The notes beneath the pieces were generated by a model, which was given only the letters and a program-made list of their open reading frames with translations, was not told the origin of the DNA and made no database searches. Shown in pieces: positions 33,751-44,254 of a DNA stretch of 64,000 nt. The stretch covers positions 13,270,001 through 13,334,000 of the forward strand of contig NC_088317.1 of assembly GCF_910592395.1 (NCBI RefSeq). The letters are read 5' to 3'. Within the stretch, counting starts at the first letter, position 1. Each line of letters opens with the position of its first letter. Source of the stretch: Lineus longissimus. Its lineage: Eukaryota > Nemertea > Pilidiophora > Heteronemertea > Lineidae. A program made the translations under genes and the position numbers.

Positions 33751-33974
33751 TTACGGGTATGCGCTACTGGAGCCTGGTCGGTGAAGCCCCGAACCACAAT
33801 GAACCTACCTGGTATACCGAGAAACCACCAGCTGTCGCCATTGAGACCGCTTCCTATGCCGTTCTCGCCCAACTTGCACTTGGTGACCAGGAAACCTTCT
33901 TCACAAAGAGTGGACCAATAGCTTCATGGCTGATAAGGCAAAGGACAAAGACCGGAGCTTTCTCGTCTACAACT
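33751..33974 (+). CDS. Complement C3/C4-like thioester protein, fifth visible exon
   Basis: The acceptor gtttcag ends at 33750 and the donor act|gtaagc starts at 33975. The first two bases complete the Val codon from 19157. The exon reads TGMRYWSLVGEAP, then AIETASYAVLAQLAL and PIASWLIRQRTKTGAF, and leaves in phase 0. It matches the C-terminal helices of the thioester domain. The W.ET.AYALL and WLxRQ pattern is like complement C4. The next exon was not found in the window, because a Polinton-like element occupies the following ~30 kb. Confidence 0.85.
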
Positions 33975-34479
33975 GTAAGCTATATATTGCGATAAAATTT
34001 CACAACAATGCAATGACCAATCCTATGAAACTTTTCAGATCTATAAATTAATATATAGGGGGAAGGTGCTCAGTTAAAACGCTACTATTTCTACTTCACT
34101 TTCCTTTAACCTAAAATGTCTTATGGACAAAAATCTCTGGTATACAGTGGTTGGGAAAGGACATCGAAAAATATTTTGGGGGCGGGCCGACTTATTGAGT
34201 CCGGGAGAGGGGGGGGGGGGGGCGACTAACAAAACAAAAAACGAAGAATTTGTTTTCTTGCATTTTGCCGTCATTTTTATTATCTCCGGGGTACGACTTA
34301 GTAAGTCGGGGGACGTCTCACGGAAACGAGGCTGGGCCTACTGAACTTTACGAAACGGTTTCTGCATAATCATCATACATGTCAGGTCTTGAGGTCGTCC
34401 GCTTATCATGCTCCGGTATGTTCGCCGCCCATTGAGCGATTCGTTTGAACCAGAGAACATCTCAACAGTAAAAGGATAA
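33975..34479. other. Intron start and unresolved left border of the Polinton
   Basis: Contains a 14-base G run (about 34209-34222). An imperfect inverted repeat pairs CCGACTTATTGAGTCCGGGAG (about 34187-34207) with the text ending TTAGTAAGTCGGG near 34312, possibly a small MITE. The Polinton terminal inverted repeat could not be identified, because the right end lies outside the window. Confidence 0.35.
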
Positions 34480-35244
34480 TGCGACCTACGATTATCTACG
34501 ATTGTTGTGGAAAAAGGGCCCAAATCAATGGGGGAAAACACAAGTGTTTTCTTTCCTCTTAAGGAAACCGACATAGTTCCAGGAATTTTAAGATTGAAAA
34601 ACAGGGGAGACTGTTTAACGATGCAGAAGCAACCGCTATTGAATTACCAGAATCAGTTTAACATAGCTGTATGGTTTACTACCACTGGTTGTGGGATTTC
34701 AATAGACAATCATTTTAATCACAGTGATCATTTGATTAGATCAATTTACAGGTTTCATGCTTGCAATCAAATGTTAAAGATACTTAAAAATCTATATATA
34801 CCAACACCAGGTGAAGGTAGTTTCAACATCAACCGTAAGAAATTTGCATTGGAGAGCTATTGAGTGAGTTTGGTTTAAAGGACCAGTATGACTTCTTGGT
34901 ATTCAATGTAAATGGTGGTTGACAGGGTTGGAGTGAGCCACTCTACATCCTGGGATACAGAGGTTGAATGACTCTATCAGGACATATGTTTACTGTCTTT
35001 TGGGATCACAGGGAGATACTAGAACACCGATAGTTTGAACACTCGGGACAGAATAAGATGCTCAGAGGCAGTTTAACAAGCTGCTAAGGGATTCGATAAA
35101 TAAACATCCTGATATTCCGACCTCAATTCTAAGGTATCAGAAGCCGTTACCCAAACACATACAAGGTTAGATTTTGTAATAGGACCTGGCCTGTACATCA
35201 TAGGGTCAGACATTGTTCTAGATGTAGGTAAGATAGATAACTAG
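34480..35244 (+). pseudogene. Polinton gene A, 5' portion, interrupted by the BEL element
   Basis: The longest piece (34507-34863) includes FFPLKETDIVPGILRLK, QNQFNIAVWFTT and LYIPTPGEGSF. After a shift it continues in a second frame near 34955-35165 (RLNDSIRTYVYCLL; stops inside), then a third frame reads FVIGPGLYIIG up to the insertion at 35245. I recognise the set of motifs as a conserved protein of animal Polinton-like elements, but no biochemical role is known to me. At least two frameshifts and several stops are present. The coding frame open at 35244 is the one that resumes at 41992. Confidence 0.55.
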
Positions 35245-35714
35245 TGTTTCGCTGATAATGCGAATCTTGGACTTTCTTTTATTCTATTTACCAGTTTTAA
35301 ATTTCGCGCACTTCGCACTTCGGTTTTGGCGGCACTTTTTACGTCACGAGCTAATTTTACCTTTTAGGCTTCTTTTACGCCCTTTGGTCATTCACAATTT
35401 TTACTGCACTTGGTCTGGAAGTACATATAGTAAGGGCAGGTTCTTTGTCCCGGATAACCACACATTTCGGTTTCGGTAGTTTCGGATTTGTAAGTATTTA
35501 ATTTTATGCATTTCATTTAGTTCCACGTTGTATTACTGTCTTTTAGGTTCCTTCTTTACATATATTCTTAAAATACCAAAAAATATTCTTTTTCACTTTT
35601 GTATGTCACTGTTTGTAATTCATGTCTATTTTACTGTCCGGTGCTAAATGTAGTCCATATGTTTCAGGTTTCAAATAAAACTATATATTGAACATCCGAG
35701 TATCCGAGTCTTCA
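35245..35714 (+). repeat. BEL 5' LTR
   Basis: 470 bp, TGTTTCGCTG..GAGTCTTCA. It contains TTACGTCA and, near its 3' end, AATAAAACTATATATTG, which includes a polyadenylation hexamer. Identical by eye to the 3' LTR except for the MITE in the latter. Confidence 0.9.
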
Positions 35715-35899
35715 CCATTTGAAACAACCGTCAAGGACAAAGAACTGACCCGCAGCAATCACCGTCGGGGAAATCACGCTCGCTCGTCCTGGAGGAGGCT
35801 CGACCAGGAGCCATCACGCCCGTTCTTTCCGGAAAAGTTCGATCAGGAGCTGTCGGGAAAACCACGCCCAAACGTTCTTTGGTATCGTCAGTTTCACGT

Positions 35900-38023
35900 C
35901 TGTTAATCATTGGCGACGTTGAGGCAACTAGGAAGGCACGGTCAGTGGCAAAATCAGTTCTAACCCACAATATGACTTCAGTGAAAAACATTCTTGACCA
36001 CAGTTGACCTTTGAACGAAGTGATAGAAGCGGAACACAAATTCAAGGAAGCGTTGGCCAAAGTAAATAAAGTGCATGAGCATTATCTCCTGTTACTGGAT
36101 TTAGATAAGATAGATGGGGAAAATACGTGGATCGAGGACATCATTGAAAAATCCGATAAACTATCCTGGTCTATCAATGATTATAAAACCGAGCTTCAGG
36201 AAGATGACGCAGATAAGTTGAAATCAGTGGACGACTTAAGGGGTACAGTTTCAACAACGGGCAAATCATCCAATAACCTCCGCATCAGGACTCAAAAGGC
36301 ACCGTTGCCTAAGTTCAGTGGGAATATTCTGGACTGTTTTGATTTTAAACGTGATTTTCGGTTCTTGGTGGACGGACGCTACGCACCCCAGGAGGCACTT
36401 TACGTCTTACGAACCTGCCTCAGCCAGGAGCCAGCGGACTGGTTACAGGGTGAGAAAGACTATATATCTGCGTGGGAGGCGCTCGACGATAAATACGGCA
36501 ACCCGCGTTTGGCATCGGATGTGTTAATCGGAACTTTGGACAAATTCAAATCTGTCCAGCCAAATGAATTGTCTCAATTCGTAGAATTGCACCACTTGGT
36601 CAAGAAAATCTATAACGCCCTGGACGAACTGAAACGTGCGTCAGATATTGACAATTCTACTACTATTGGACTAATAGAGAAAAAGGTTTCATTCTCGGAT
36701 CGTTTGAAATGGGCCACGCATCAACAAACCAAGGGCATTCAACCGTCAATCAGTACCTTGCTTGAGTGGATGAAAGGCGAGATTTGGATTCGACAAGTCG
36801 CTGGTGCTGAAATTCGCAGTGTACATTCTTCACAGAGTAAACATGCTGTAAATCTGGTCGGGACAGACGATAAGGATGTTACATCACCGCAACCACAGGC
36901 CCGATCACAACATGGGACAGAGGTGCCGTTTGTTGACAATTCAATAGGCGAGGTGTCGTCGAGACGTACAAGTTGGAACTGCTGGGTTTGCAATAAAGAT
37001 GTTCAGCACAAGCCTGAAGACTGTCAAACTTTTAAAGATATGAACTTAGAAACGCGATTGACTGTAGTGAGGAAAGATCGGGCGTGTTACTTTTGCTTGA
37101 ATATACATAGGGCTCTGTGTCGCAGTCGAAAACGCTGTGAAATTGTCACTGGTAGTGAAAGTTGTCCTTATAGTCACCATCCGTTGCTGCATGGTGCCCC
37201 TTTTGACCGAGCTGCATCAAACACTTCCATCAGTATGTGTAGTAGTAATTTGTTGCCTGTTCTGAAAGTTAATGGTATTAATCCTAGAACCAATGGAAGC
37301 AAAAGTGGCATTCTTCTTTTTGATAGTGGGTCACAGCTTTCATTGATTCGTTCCGACTACGCCCGCACCTTAGGCTTAAGTGGTGAAAACATAGTCATAA
37401 ACATCAGCAAAGTTGGGGGTCAAGAGGAATTGCTCGAAACACAAGTTCACAAGTTACAGGTACAGTCACTCGATGGAAATTCTCAGTATACAATTAGAGT
37501 CATCGCGATTGATAAGATAAGTGCTGATATCGCTTTGGTTGATCCAAAATGCTTGAATATGTGCGAAAACAACTCAGCGTTACTAAATCGAGGAGCAGGC
37601 CCCGTCGATATTCTCATTGGTATTGACCACGCAAAGTTTTTCAGTGGGAGCACAGATGTCCAGGGGAGAGTTGCCATTCATCATTCAATTCTTGGGACGG
37701 TGATTTTTGGGGCGATGGCAGTCAACCATGGAATGACACATGGACTTTATCAGGTTTCTCTATTAAAACCCATTGATATGTCAACTTTCTGGTCTACTGA
37801 AGAAATGGGAGTAGCATTGAACCTGTGTTGTGCAGGTGTTAAAAAGAGTCAAGATAAGCCACTTGGGTTGATCGAGAAGAGGGAAGCAACGATGATTCGG
37901 GACAGCGCAACAAAGGTTGGGAACCGTTGGATGATACCACTACCATGGCGTCGTGATCCTGCCGAGTTACCAGACAACTATAATCAAGCAAAGGCCAAAC
38001 TTGTCAGCACAGAAAACGATTGA
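35900..38023 (+). pseudogene. BEL gag and protease
   Basis: The 36011-38023 frame is open, but coding similarity begins upstream and is cut by TGA at 36005-36007. The gag region includes EHKFKEALAKVNKVHEHYLL and LPKFSGNILDCFDFKRDF, then a Cys-rich cluster beginning WNCWVCNKD and ending CPYSHHPLLH. The protease motif LLFDSGSQLSLI follows near 37317. The end of the frame (STEND at ~38010) is produced by a probable 1-base loss in an A run; the pol frame continues from 38020 in the -1 frame. The family protein forms the particle and processes the polyprotein. Confidence 0.85.
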
Positions 38024-41016
38024 TGAGAAACCCTGAGCATGTGAAAATGTATGATGGACAAATCAAAGCGCTTGTGGAAAAGGGATCAGCAAGGAAACTA
38101 ACTCAAGAGGAGATCCAAACGCATACAGGGCCTTTACACTACATTAGTCATCACGCAGTATACTGTCCAGAAAAGAAGACAACTCCGTGTCGCATCGTCT
38201 TCAATTCAGCGGCGAGTTATCAGGGACATGTACTAAACGAATATTTGCGGAAAGGACCAGATTTGCTCAATAACCTTCTGGGGGTGCTAACACGATTTCG
38301 AGAGAACCACGTAGCCATCGTAGGGGATGTATCAACATTGTATCACCAAATTCTAGTTGATCCCGTACGTGATGCACACACCCATCGATTCTTATGGCGG
38401 GACTTCGAAAAGCGCGCGCAAGACGTGTATGTTAAGCAGGTGCTAACATTTGGAGATGTCTCATCACCAGCACTAGCTAACACAGCTATTGACCTCACCA
38501 CAGAAGAATACGAAGAGACCTTCCCGGAGGCTGTGGCCACGATCAAGCGGTGTCGCTACATAGATGACATCGGCGATTCGTTGCCTACTATCCCAGCAGC
38601 AACCAAACGTACTGAGGAGATCGATGAAATATTCGATAGCGGACACTTCAAAATAAAAGAATGGATTTCGAATGAACAACTTGGGAGAAATGGAAACCCA
38701 GCAACGGATAATTTGAATCAGATGGGAGACGAGAAGTTTTTGGGAGTGTTGTGGGACAGGGACCAGGACAACATATCAATACCCATGAAGATACCCAAAT
38801 GTTTCTCAGCAACCGTGGAACGCACATGCTGGAACATGCCTGACAAACTAACAAAACGGATAAGCACGTTGGTAGGAGTGTATGACGTTATAGGCCTCGT
38901 TACACCCGTTATCCTGACTGCAAAAATTGGTCTACAAGACTTGTGGAAGGAAGGCTAACAATGGGACCAGGAACTCCCTGAATCCGTCAGAACCAAATGG
39001 ATGAATTGGTTCACAAGTTTGGAACGCCTGAAAACGCTCAAGTTTGAACGCTGTCTGACTCCGTTGGCGTGCGAGGGACGTCCAGTACTTGTAATCTTTT
39101 GTGATGCGTATCTGAGTGGGTTCGGCAGTGTTGCATATCTCAGGTGGGCAACCACAGACGGTTATCAGATTCGGTTCGTTATGGCAAAGTCACGAGTGGC
39201 CCCCCTAAAGCCACTTACTATTCCGCGGTTGGAATTACAAGCTGCTGTGATGGCTAGCAGGCTGAATGACTTCATCCGAGCTGAAACCCGACTTCAACTG
39301 GAGAAAACCATTCTTTTTTCGGATTCAATGATTGTTCTCTCATGGATAAAGCAGGAACCTAGGAAATTCAAAACATTTGTGTCAAATCGCGTTGGTGAGA
39401 TTCAGATGAAATCGAACGCACTGGACTGGCGGTATTGTCCCTCCGAACTTAATGTCGCGGATGATGTAAGCCGGGGTCGAACTGTGGATGAAGTGCAAGA
39501 ACGCTGGATATGCGGTCCTGGATTTCTTAAGCTGCCAGAAGACGAGTGGCCTCTTACGAACGTGACACCTGGACATCGAGACCAAAGGGGAAGCGAAAGT
39601 GAACTTAAGATAAGCTGTACAGTGGCAACTTTCTCCGTAGAAGCGCCCATATTGGCACAAATGGAAAAATTCTCATCACTGATGCGTGCTACTCGTGTTA
39701 CTGCGACACTGATACGATTTGTACACAACTTCTGTGCAAAATGGGGCAACAAGCGTCAAAAACATTCACTGTCTGTCAGTGAACTCAACACTGCTGAGAA
39801 GAAACTCTTAACTCATGCCCAATCTGCACTGCATCCCATGTTAGGTATACAAGGCCTGGCTACTCTCTCTCCGTACATGGACGAAGATGGAGTCATACGG
39901 GTCGGCGGCCGAGTAGACAAAGCCCCTGTTAGTTTCGAGATGCAACATCCAGCACTTCTACCACAGGGACATTGGTTATCGCGCCTCATCGTTCATCGGG
40001 CACACAGGTTTGGGCACTTAGGAGTTTCGGCCACTGCTGCGAAGGTACGCAGGAAATACTGGATCATAGGAGTGACGCGCATTGCAAAAACTGAGAAGTA
40101 TCGCTGCGTTTTCTGTCGAAAGACAGCAGCCCAGGCGGAAACCCAGTTCATGGCCGACCTCCCGGAGATACGTCTAAAACCCATGACACCACCCTTCCTT
40201 CATACAGCAGTAGAATTATTTGGTCCGTTTCAAGTACGCATCAGCAGAAACAAGCATGACAAGCATTACGGTGTTTTGTTCACGTGCTTAAACGTACGGG
40301 CAGTATACTTGGATCTCACAGCCAATTATTCAACCATGGAGTTCTGCCAAGTCATCCGAAGGTTTATGTCCGTTCGTGGGACTCCAGCTACAATTCTGAG
40401 TGACCGAGGCCCGCAACTAGTAGGATCAGCTGCCAAAATAAAGGAATGGTGCTGTGAGAGAGGAACAGAATGGCAATTCTGTACGCCCACTGCGGCGCAC
40501 CAAAATGGGTGTGCGGAATCATTGATTCGGTCGTGCAAATCCGCATTGAAACATGCGATTGGCGAGCAAGTACTTACTGCATTGGAGTTACAAACTGTAC
40601 TGTTTGAAGTGGCAAACCAGATCAACGAAAGACCAATTGGACGAACGTCCGGTGACCCTGACGATGGCGCATATCTATACCCAAACGACATGCTCTTGGG
40701 TCGTGCATCAGCCACAGTGCCGCAGGTACCATTCCAGTCAAGCAATCCCAGGCATCGCGTGGAATTTTGCCAGAAGATTGTTGACTCATTCTGGAACCGA
40801 TGGTATAGGGATGTGTTCCCGTCGCTCGTCCCGCGCAAAAAATGGCAAACCATGAGAAGAGATGTGTCCGTAGGAGATTTTGTGATAGTCATGGAAACAA
40901 ATCCGTTCCGCAGCCATTGGAAAAATTGGCTAATTACAAGGGTTTTCCGCGGGTCCAACGATAAAGTGCGCAACGTCACCGTTAAACCGCGACAACTGAA
41001 TACGAACGGCCAATAA
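38020..41016 (+). pseudogene. BEL pol: RT, RNase H, integrase
   Basis: RT is seen in 38020-38958 (VGDVSTLYHQI, RYIDDIGDS). TAA at 38956-38958 interrupts, and the same frame resumes to 41016. The second part holds the RNase H-like region (FSDSMIVLSW), the H2C2 zinc site (HRAHRFGHLG .. CVFC) and an integrase core with NVRAVYLDL, LSDRGPQLVG and NGCAESLIRS carrying the catalytic acidic residues. A C-terminal domain ending VTVKPRQLN is typical of BEL. One stop and one upstream frameshift are the only lesions. A polypurine tract GAGGTGGGAGAG (41097-41108) precedes the 3' LTR. Confidence 0.88.
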
Positions 41017-41108
41017 GCAAAATAGTTGTTCTGCTCCCCGCAGAAGGCTGGTCTGAGGATGATTGATTTGGCTCCGGCGCGTTTGCCTTCGTCGTCGAGG
41101 TGGGAGAG

Positions 41109-41991
41109 TGTTTCGCTGATAATGCGAATCTTGGACTTTCTTTTATTCTATTTACCAGTTTTAAATTTCGCGCACTTCGCACTTCGGTTTTGGCGGCACT
41201 TTTTACGTCACGAGCTAATTTTACCTTTTAGGCTTCTTTTACGCCCTTTGGTCATTCACAATTTTTACTGCACTTGGTCTGGAAGTACATATAAGCCGCA
41301 CTTACACCACCTGAAAATGGACCACCAATCTTGGTTCGGGAACCAATGCCGCACCATCGAAAATCCACCAAGCGCTTACACCAGCGCTGCAGCTAGTTAT
41401 AAAATCCGGCTACAGATGGCGCGCAAACAATAAGCCGAACGCGGAAAGCCTTGGCAGAAAGCGCCATTTCGAAAGCGCCGCCTGGAGCCGAACCATCTAA
41501 CTAGCTAATTGCCGATCCATTTGCGCTTACACCACGACAAAGCCGAACTTTTAACAAGCCGGGCGAATTTGGACCATCAAGCTTGGTGGGACAAATTCGC
41601 TCGGCAATTTGTATCGGCAATGGATTGCCGAACCAATTTGTCGCGGCAATGTGGTGGTGTAAGTGCAATTGGTCCACCAATATTTCGTGGTGTAAGCGCA
41701 GCTAATGTAAGGGCAGGTTCTTTGTCCCGGATAACCACACATTTCGGTTTCGGTAGTTTCGGATTTGTAAGTATTTAATTTTATGCATTTCATTTAGTTC
41801 CACGTTGTATTACTGTCTTTTAGGTTCCTTCTTTACATATATTCTTAAAATACCAAAAAATATTCTTTTTCACTTTTGTATGTCACTGTTTGTAATTCAT
41901 GTCTATTTTACTGTCCGGTGCTAAATGTAGTCCATATGTTTCAGGTTTCAAATAAAACTATATATTGAACATCCGAGTATCCGAGTCTTCA
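41109..41991 (+). repeat. BEL 3' LTR carrying a MITE
   Basis: Same sequence as the 5' LTR, split at 41294-41706 by a 413-bp insertion. The 5' LTR gives the empty site. Confidence 0.9.
41294..41706. mobile_element. 413-bp MITE inside the BEL 3' LTR
   Basis: Ends are AGCCGCACTTACACCAC and the approximate inverse GTGGTGTAAGCGCAGCT. The interior is built of repeated motifs such as CTTACACCAC, AAGCCGAAC and ACCACCAAT in both orientations. Comparison with the 5' LTR defines the borders to within 1-3 bases. No clean target duplication is apparent and there is no ORF with known motif. It inserted after the BEL element integrated, or it was acquired during a recombination event. Confidence 0.8.
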
Positions 41992-42323
41992 ACTACAATA
42001 ATAACATCTTGATAGCTCCAAGTAATGCTAAACTTGGTATTAACGATTTCAATAAAAAGAAGATTGTAGCACCACCACGAATGGAAGGAGATAGTGTTAA
42101 GAAATTGAAAGTTAAGACTAATGTTGAGAAAGTTATGGATCCTCCTATTGAGACCCATGTAGGAGAAAATAGACAAAATGATACTAATACTAGTATTAAT
42201 GTTCCTACTAAGAAGGATACTGTTACTCATCATACTATTAAACAGGATTATGACACACATAATGTAATTAAGTACACACTGCTTGGTAGTCTTGGAGCAT
42301 TGTTTACTTCTATGATTACGTAA
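41992..42323 (+). pseudogene. Polinton gene A, 3' portion
   Basis: The frame that was open at 35244 continues here without a stop up to TAA at 42321-42323. It encodes a Lys-rich segment (FNKKKIVAPPRMEG) and ends in a hydrophobic stretch (YTLLGSLGALFTSMIT) that may be a C-terminal membrane anchor. No function is known. Confidence 0.55.
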
Positions 42324-42329
42324 CTTTTT

Positions 42330-42376
42330 GATTAGATAAGTTCTGATTAGATAAGTTCTGATTAGATAAGTTCTGA
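42330..42376 (+). repeat. 15-bp tandem repeat GATTAGATAAGTTCT
   Basis: Three exact units at 42330, 42345 and 42360, then a variant at 42375. They lie between gene A and the duplicated small ORF. The variant unit also begins the second copy at 42624. Confidence 0.9.
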
Positions 42377-42841
42377 TTAGATAATTTCAGAAATAATGAA
42401 TATGACTGAGGGAGGAGAAGAGTTTGAAATAGGGGAAATGGATGGTTTTAGACCAACTGATACTAGTGATGAAAGTTATAATATTGGTTTAAATAGACTT
42501 CGTGATGATACTAGTGATACAAACTACAATACTAATCCAGGTATTGAAAGTAATTTAACTTTAACTTTAACTTTAACTTTAAGTTCAACTTTAACTTTAA
42601 CTTTAACTTTAACTTTAAGTTCTGATTAGATAATTTCAGAAATAATGAATATGACTGAGGGAGGAGAAGAGTTTGAAATAGGGGAAATGGATGGTTTTAG
42701 ACCAACTGATACTAGTGATGAAAGTTATAATATTGGTTTAAATAGACTTCGTGATGATACTAGTGATACAAACTACAATACTAATCCAGGTATTGAAAGT
42801 AATTTAACTACTGAAAGTTCATTTATTGACACATCTTGATT
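42375..42841 (+). repeat. 249-bp tandem duplication with (TTTAAC)n expansion
   Basis: The segment starting at 42375 recurs at 42624 (period 249). Each copy encodes the same ~55-residue acidic start (MNMTEGGEEFEIGEMDGF). Copy 1 dissolves into about ten TTTAAC-type units (42557-42616), whereas copy 2 continues into ACTGAAAGTTC and the rest of the coding region. Replication slippage is the likely cause. Confidence 0.85.
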
Positions 42842-43687
42842 GGTAAAAAGTACTGTACCAGAACTAATGGAAAAAGAATCACAATACACAGATATTGATG
42901 ATAAACTGAATAAAGCATTGAAAGGAAAATGATGGAATTATAACGAGAATAAACGAGTATTCTAGCACCTAGATCAAAGTGCTTGGAATGGGAGGTAACC
43001 AACTTTTCTTTAAGGTGACAAAAGAAGAACTTAAAGACGATAATTTTATTGTTACCAAAATACTGATAGGGAAGAGACTGGGGATTTTCTCTGTTTGACT
43101 AAACAGAATGGTGAATTCTTTGCTGAAAGTACATTAAAAGATAAGTTTGGTGCAAATTTGTTACCAATATTAAAGGAATGATTAAAAAAGATTGAATACC
43201 ATATGTTCCAGTTGAAACAACAATGCCTATGGAAGGACCAGCATCTGTAATACAACCTCTGTTAGTACAAGAACCTGAGGTTAGAGCTCAATTAGAACTA
43301 GCTGATAAAATTACTGAAACAGATAAACCCGTAGAAAAGTTGTTAGATGCAAAGGAAGAAGAAATTAGGGCATTCGGTTTTAGTGATCAAGATATTGACG
43401 GGATAAAAAATCAAAGTCAAAACATTGCTGGAATAAAAGCAGAAAAAGGCTTGCAGATAATGGAACTACGAATACAGAAAAATGAACAACAAAGACAATT
43501 AAAAGAATTAGAAAAAGAACTAGAAGAATATGATGCAGACAAAGAAGAAGAAAAAGAATAGTTGAGAAATACAATAAAAGAAGTAGAAGAGAAATTAAAA
43601 GAAGAAAGGGAAAAGGTGTTTGAGTTAGACAATGAAAGAGAGGGACAAATTGAAAGAATGAAACGTTTATTAATTAATGTTTTGTAG
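42645..43687 (+). pseudogene. Polinton gene B, coiled-coil protein, frameshifted
   Basis: Begins at ATG 42645 (a truncated duplicate start lies at 42396). The first frame ends at 42839. Pieces in other frames follow at about 42990-43050 (LFFKVTKEELKDDNF) and 43085-43180 (TKQNGEFFAESTLKDKFG). Then a long helical, Glu/Lys-rich coiled coil occupies 43223-43687 (LRIQKNEQQRQLKELEKEL), with TAG at 43559-43561. The motif order suggests one ancestral protein of ~330 residues. It lies between gene A and the membrane protein. Homologues seem present in other Polintons, from memory, with unknown role. Confidence 0.45.
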
Positions 43688-43731
43688 AAACAAGGATTCC
43701 TTTGAAAGATAGAATTAGGTTAATTTTTAAG

Positions 43732-44205
43732 ATGGAAGGTTTAGCCATTAGTGCCATAGTAATAGCTGTAGTTATGATCTTCACAACTCTAGGTCTAGTT
43801 ATTAGTAAATCTCAGAGTAAAGTAGTTAACCCAAGCCCTGATAGTAAAATAACAGAAGCTAAACCAGGAGATAAACCTAAACCTGAAGATAAACCTAAAC
43901 CAGAACCTAAATCTAAACCAGAACCTAAACCTAAACCAACAATATCAGACAGAGTAAAAGAAGGACTCAAGAAGTTTGCTGATTGGCTTATGGAACTGGC
44001 TAAGAAATCAGCAGCTGCTTTACCGTGGATAATCGGGCCTTTTGTCTCATTCCTTTTGAAATCAGTGGCTGGTGTTGTCGGTTTTCTTGCTGAACACATG
44101 ATCATAGTATTTTTTATTATTATTACCTCAATAATCTATGGATATATAGATGGAGTTAAAGTAGTAAAGGATTGTAGAAGTAGTAAGGGTAATAGTAAGA
44201 AGTAA
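43732..44205 (+). CDS. Polinton membrane protein with KPEPKP repeat
   Basis: 157 codons from ATG 43732 (an earlier non-ATG start is possible). An N-terminal transmembrane segment (ISAIVIAVVMIFTTLGLVI) precedes a Lys/Pro/Glu linker built of KPEPKP repeats. A helix (GLKKFADWLMELAKKSAAA) and two further hydrophobic segments (FVSFLLKSVAGVVGFLAEH; IIVFFIIITSIIYGYI) follow. It sits ~50 bp upstream of the capsid gene, same strand. This layout resembles small membrane proteins next to the capsid gene in animal Polintons. It is one of the few open frames left here. Function unknown. Confidence 0.6.
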   Translation: MEGLAISAIVIAVVMIFTTLGLVISKSQSKVVNPSPDSKITEAKPGDKPKPEDKPKPEPKSKPEPKPKPTISDRVKEGLKKFADWLMELAKKSAAALPWIIGPFVSFLLKSVAGVVGFLAEHMIIVFFIIITSIIYGYIDGVKVVKDCRSSKGNSKK

Positions 44206-44254
44206 TATTGAATTTTACTAATAAATATTGAATTTCACATTAATAATAAATAGA

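Larger units (their letters stand above)
35245..41991 (+). mobile_element. BEL/Pao LTR retrotransposon
   Basis: The 470-bp 5' LTR (35245-35714) and the 3' LTR (41109-41991, enlarged by a 413-bp MITE) flank gag-pro-pol. LTRs begin TG and end CA. The host flanks ACTAG (35240-35244) and ACTAC (41992-41996) are a 5-bp target duplication with one mismatch. The ORF order is gag, protease, RT, RNase H, integrase with a C-terminal extension, as in BEL/Pao. Outside the MITE the LTRs look identical, implying very recent insertion, yet the coding region has three lesions. It disrupts Polinton gene A. Confidence 0.9.

Noticed and set aside
34123-34344. 73-codon ORF with poly-Gly run as a Polinton gene
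   Set aside because: The Gly stretch comes from a G homopolymer inside an inverted-repeat segment, with no conserved motif.
35715-35735. BEL primer-binding site right after the 5' LTR
   Set aside because: The sequence following the LTR (ccatttgaaacaacc) did not match a tRNA 3' end I could name with confidence.
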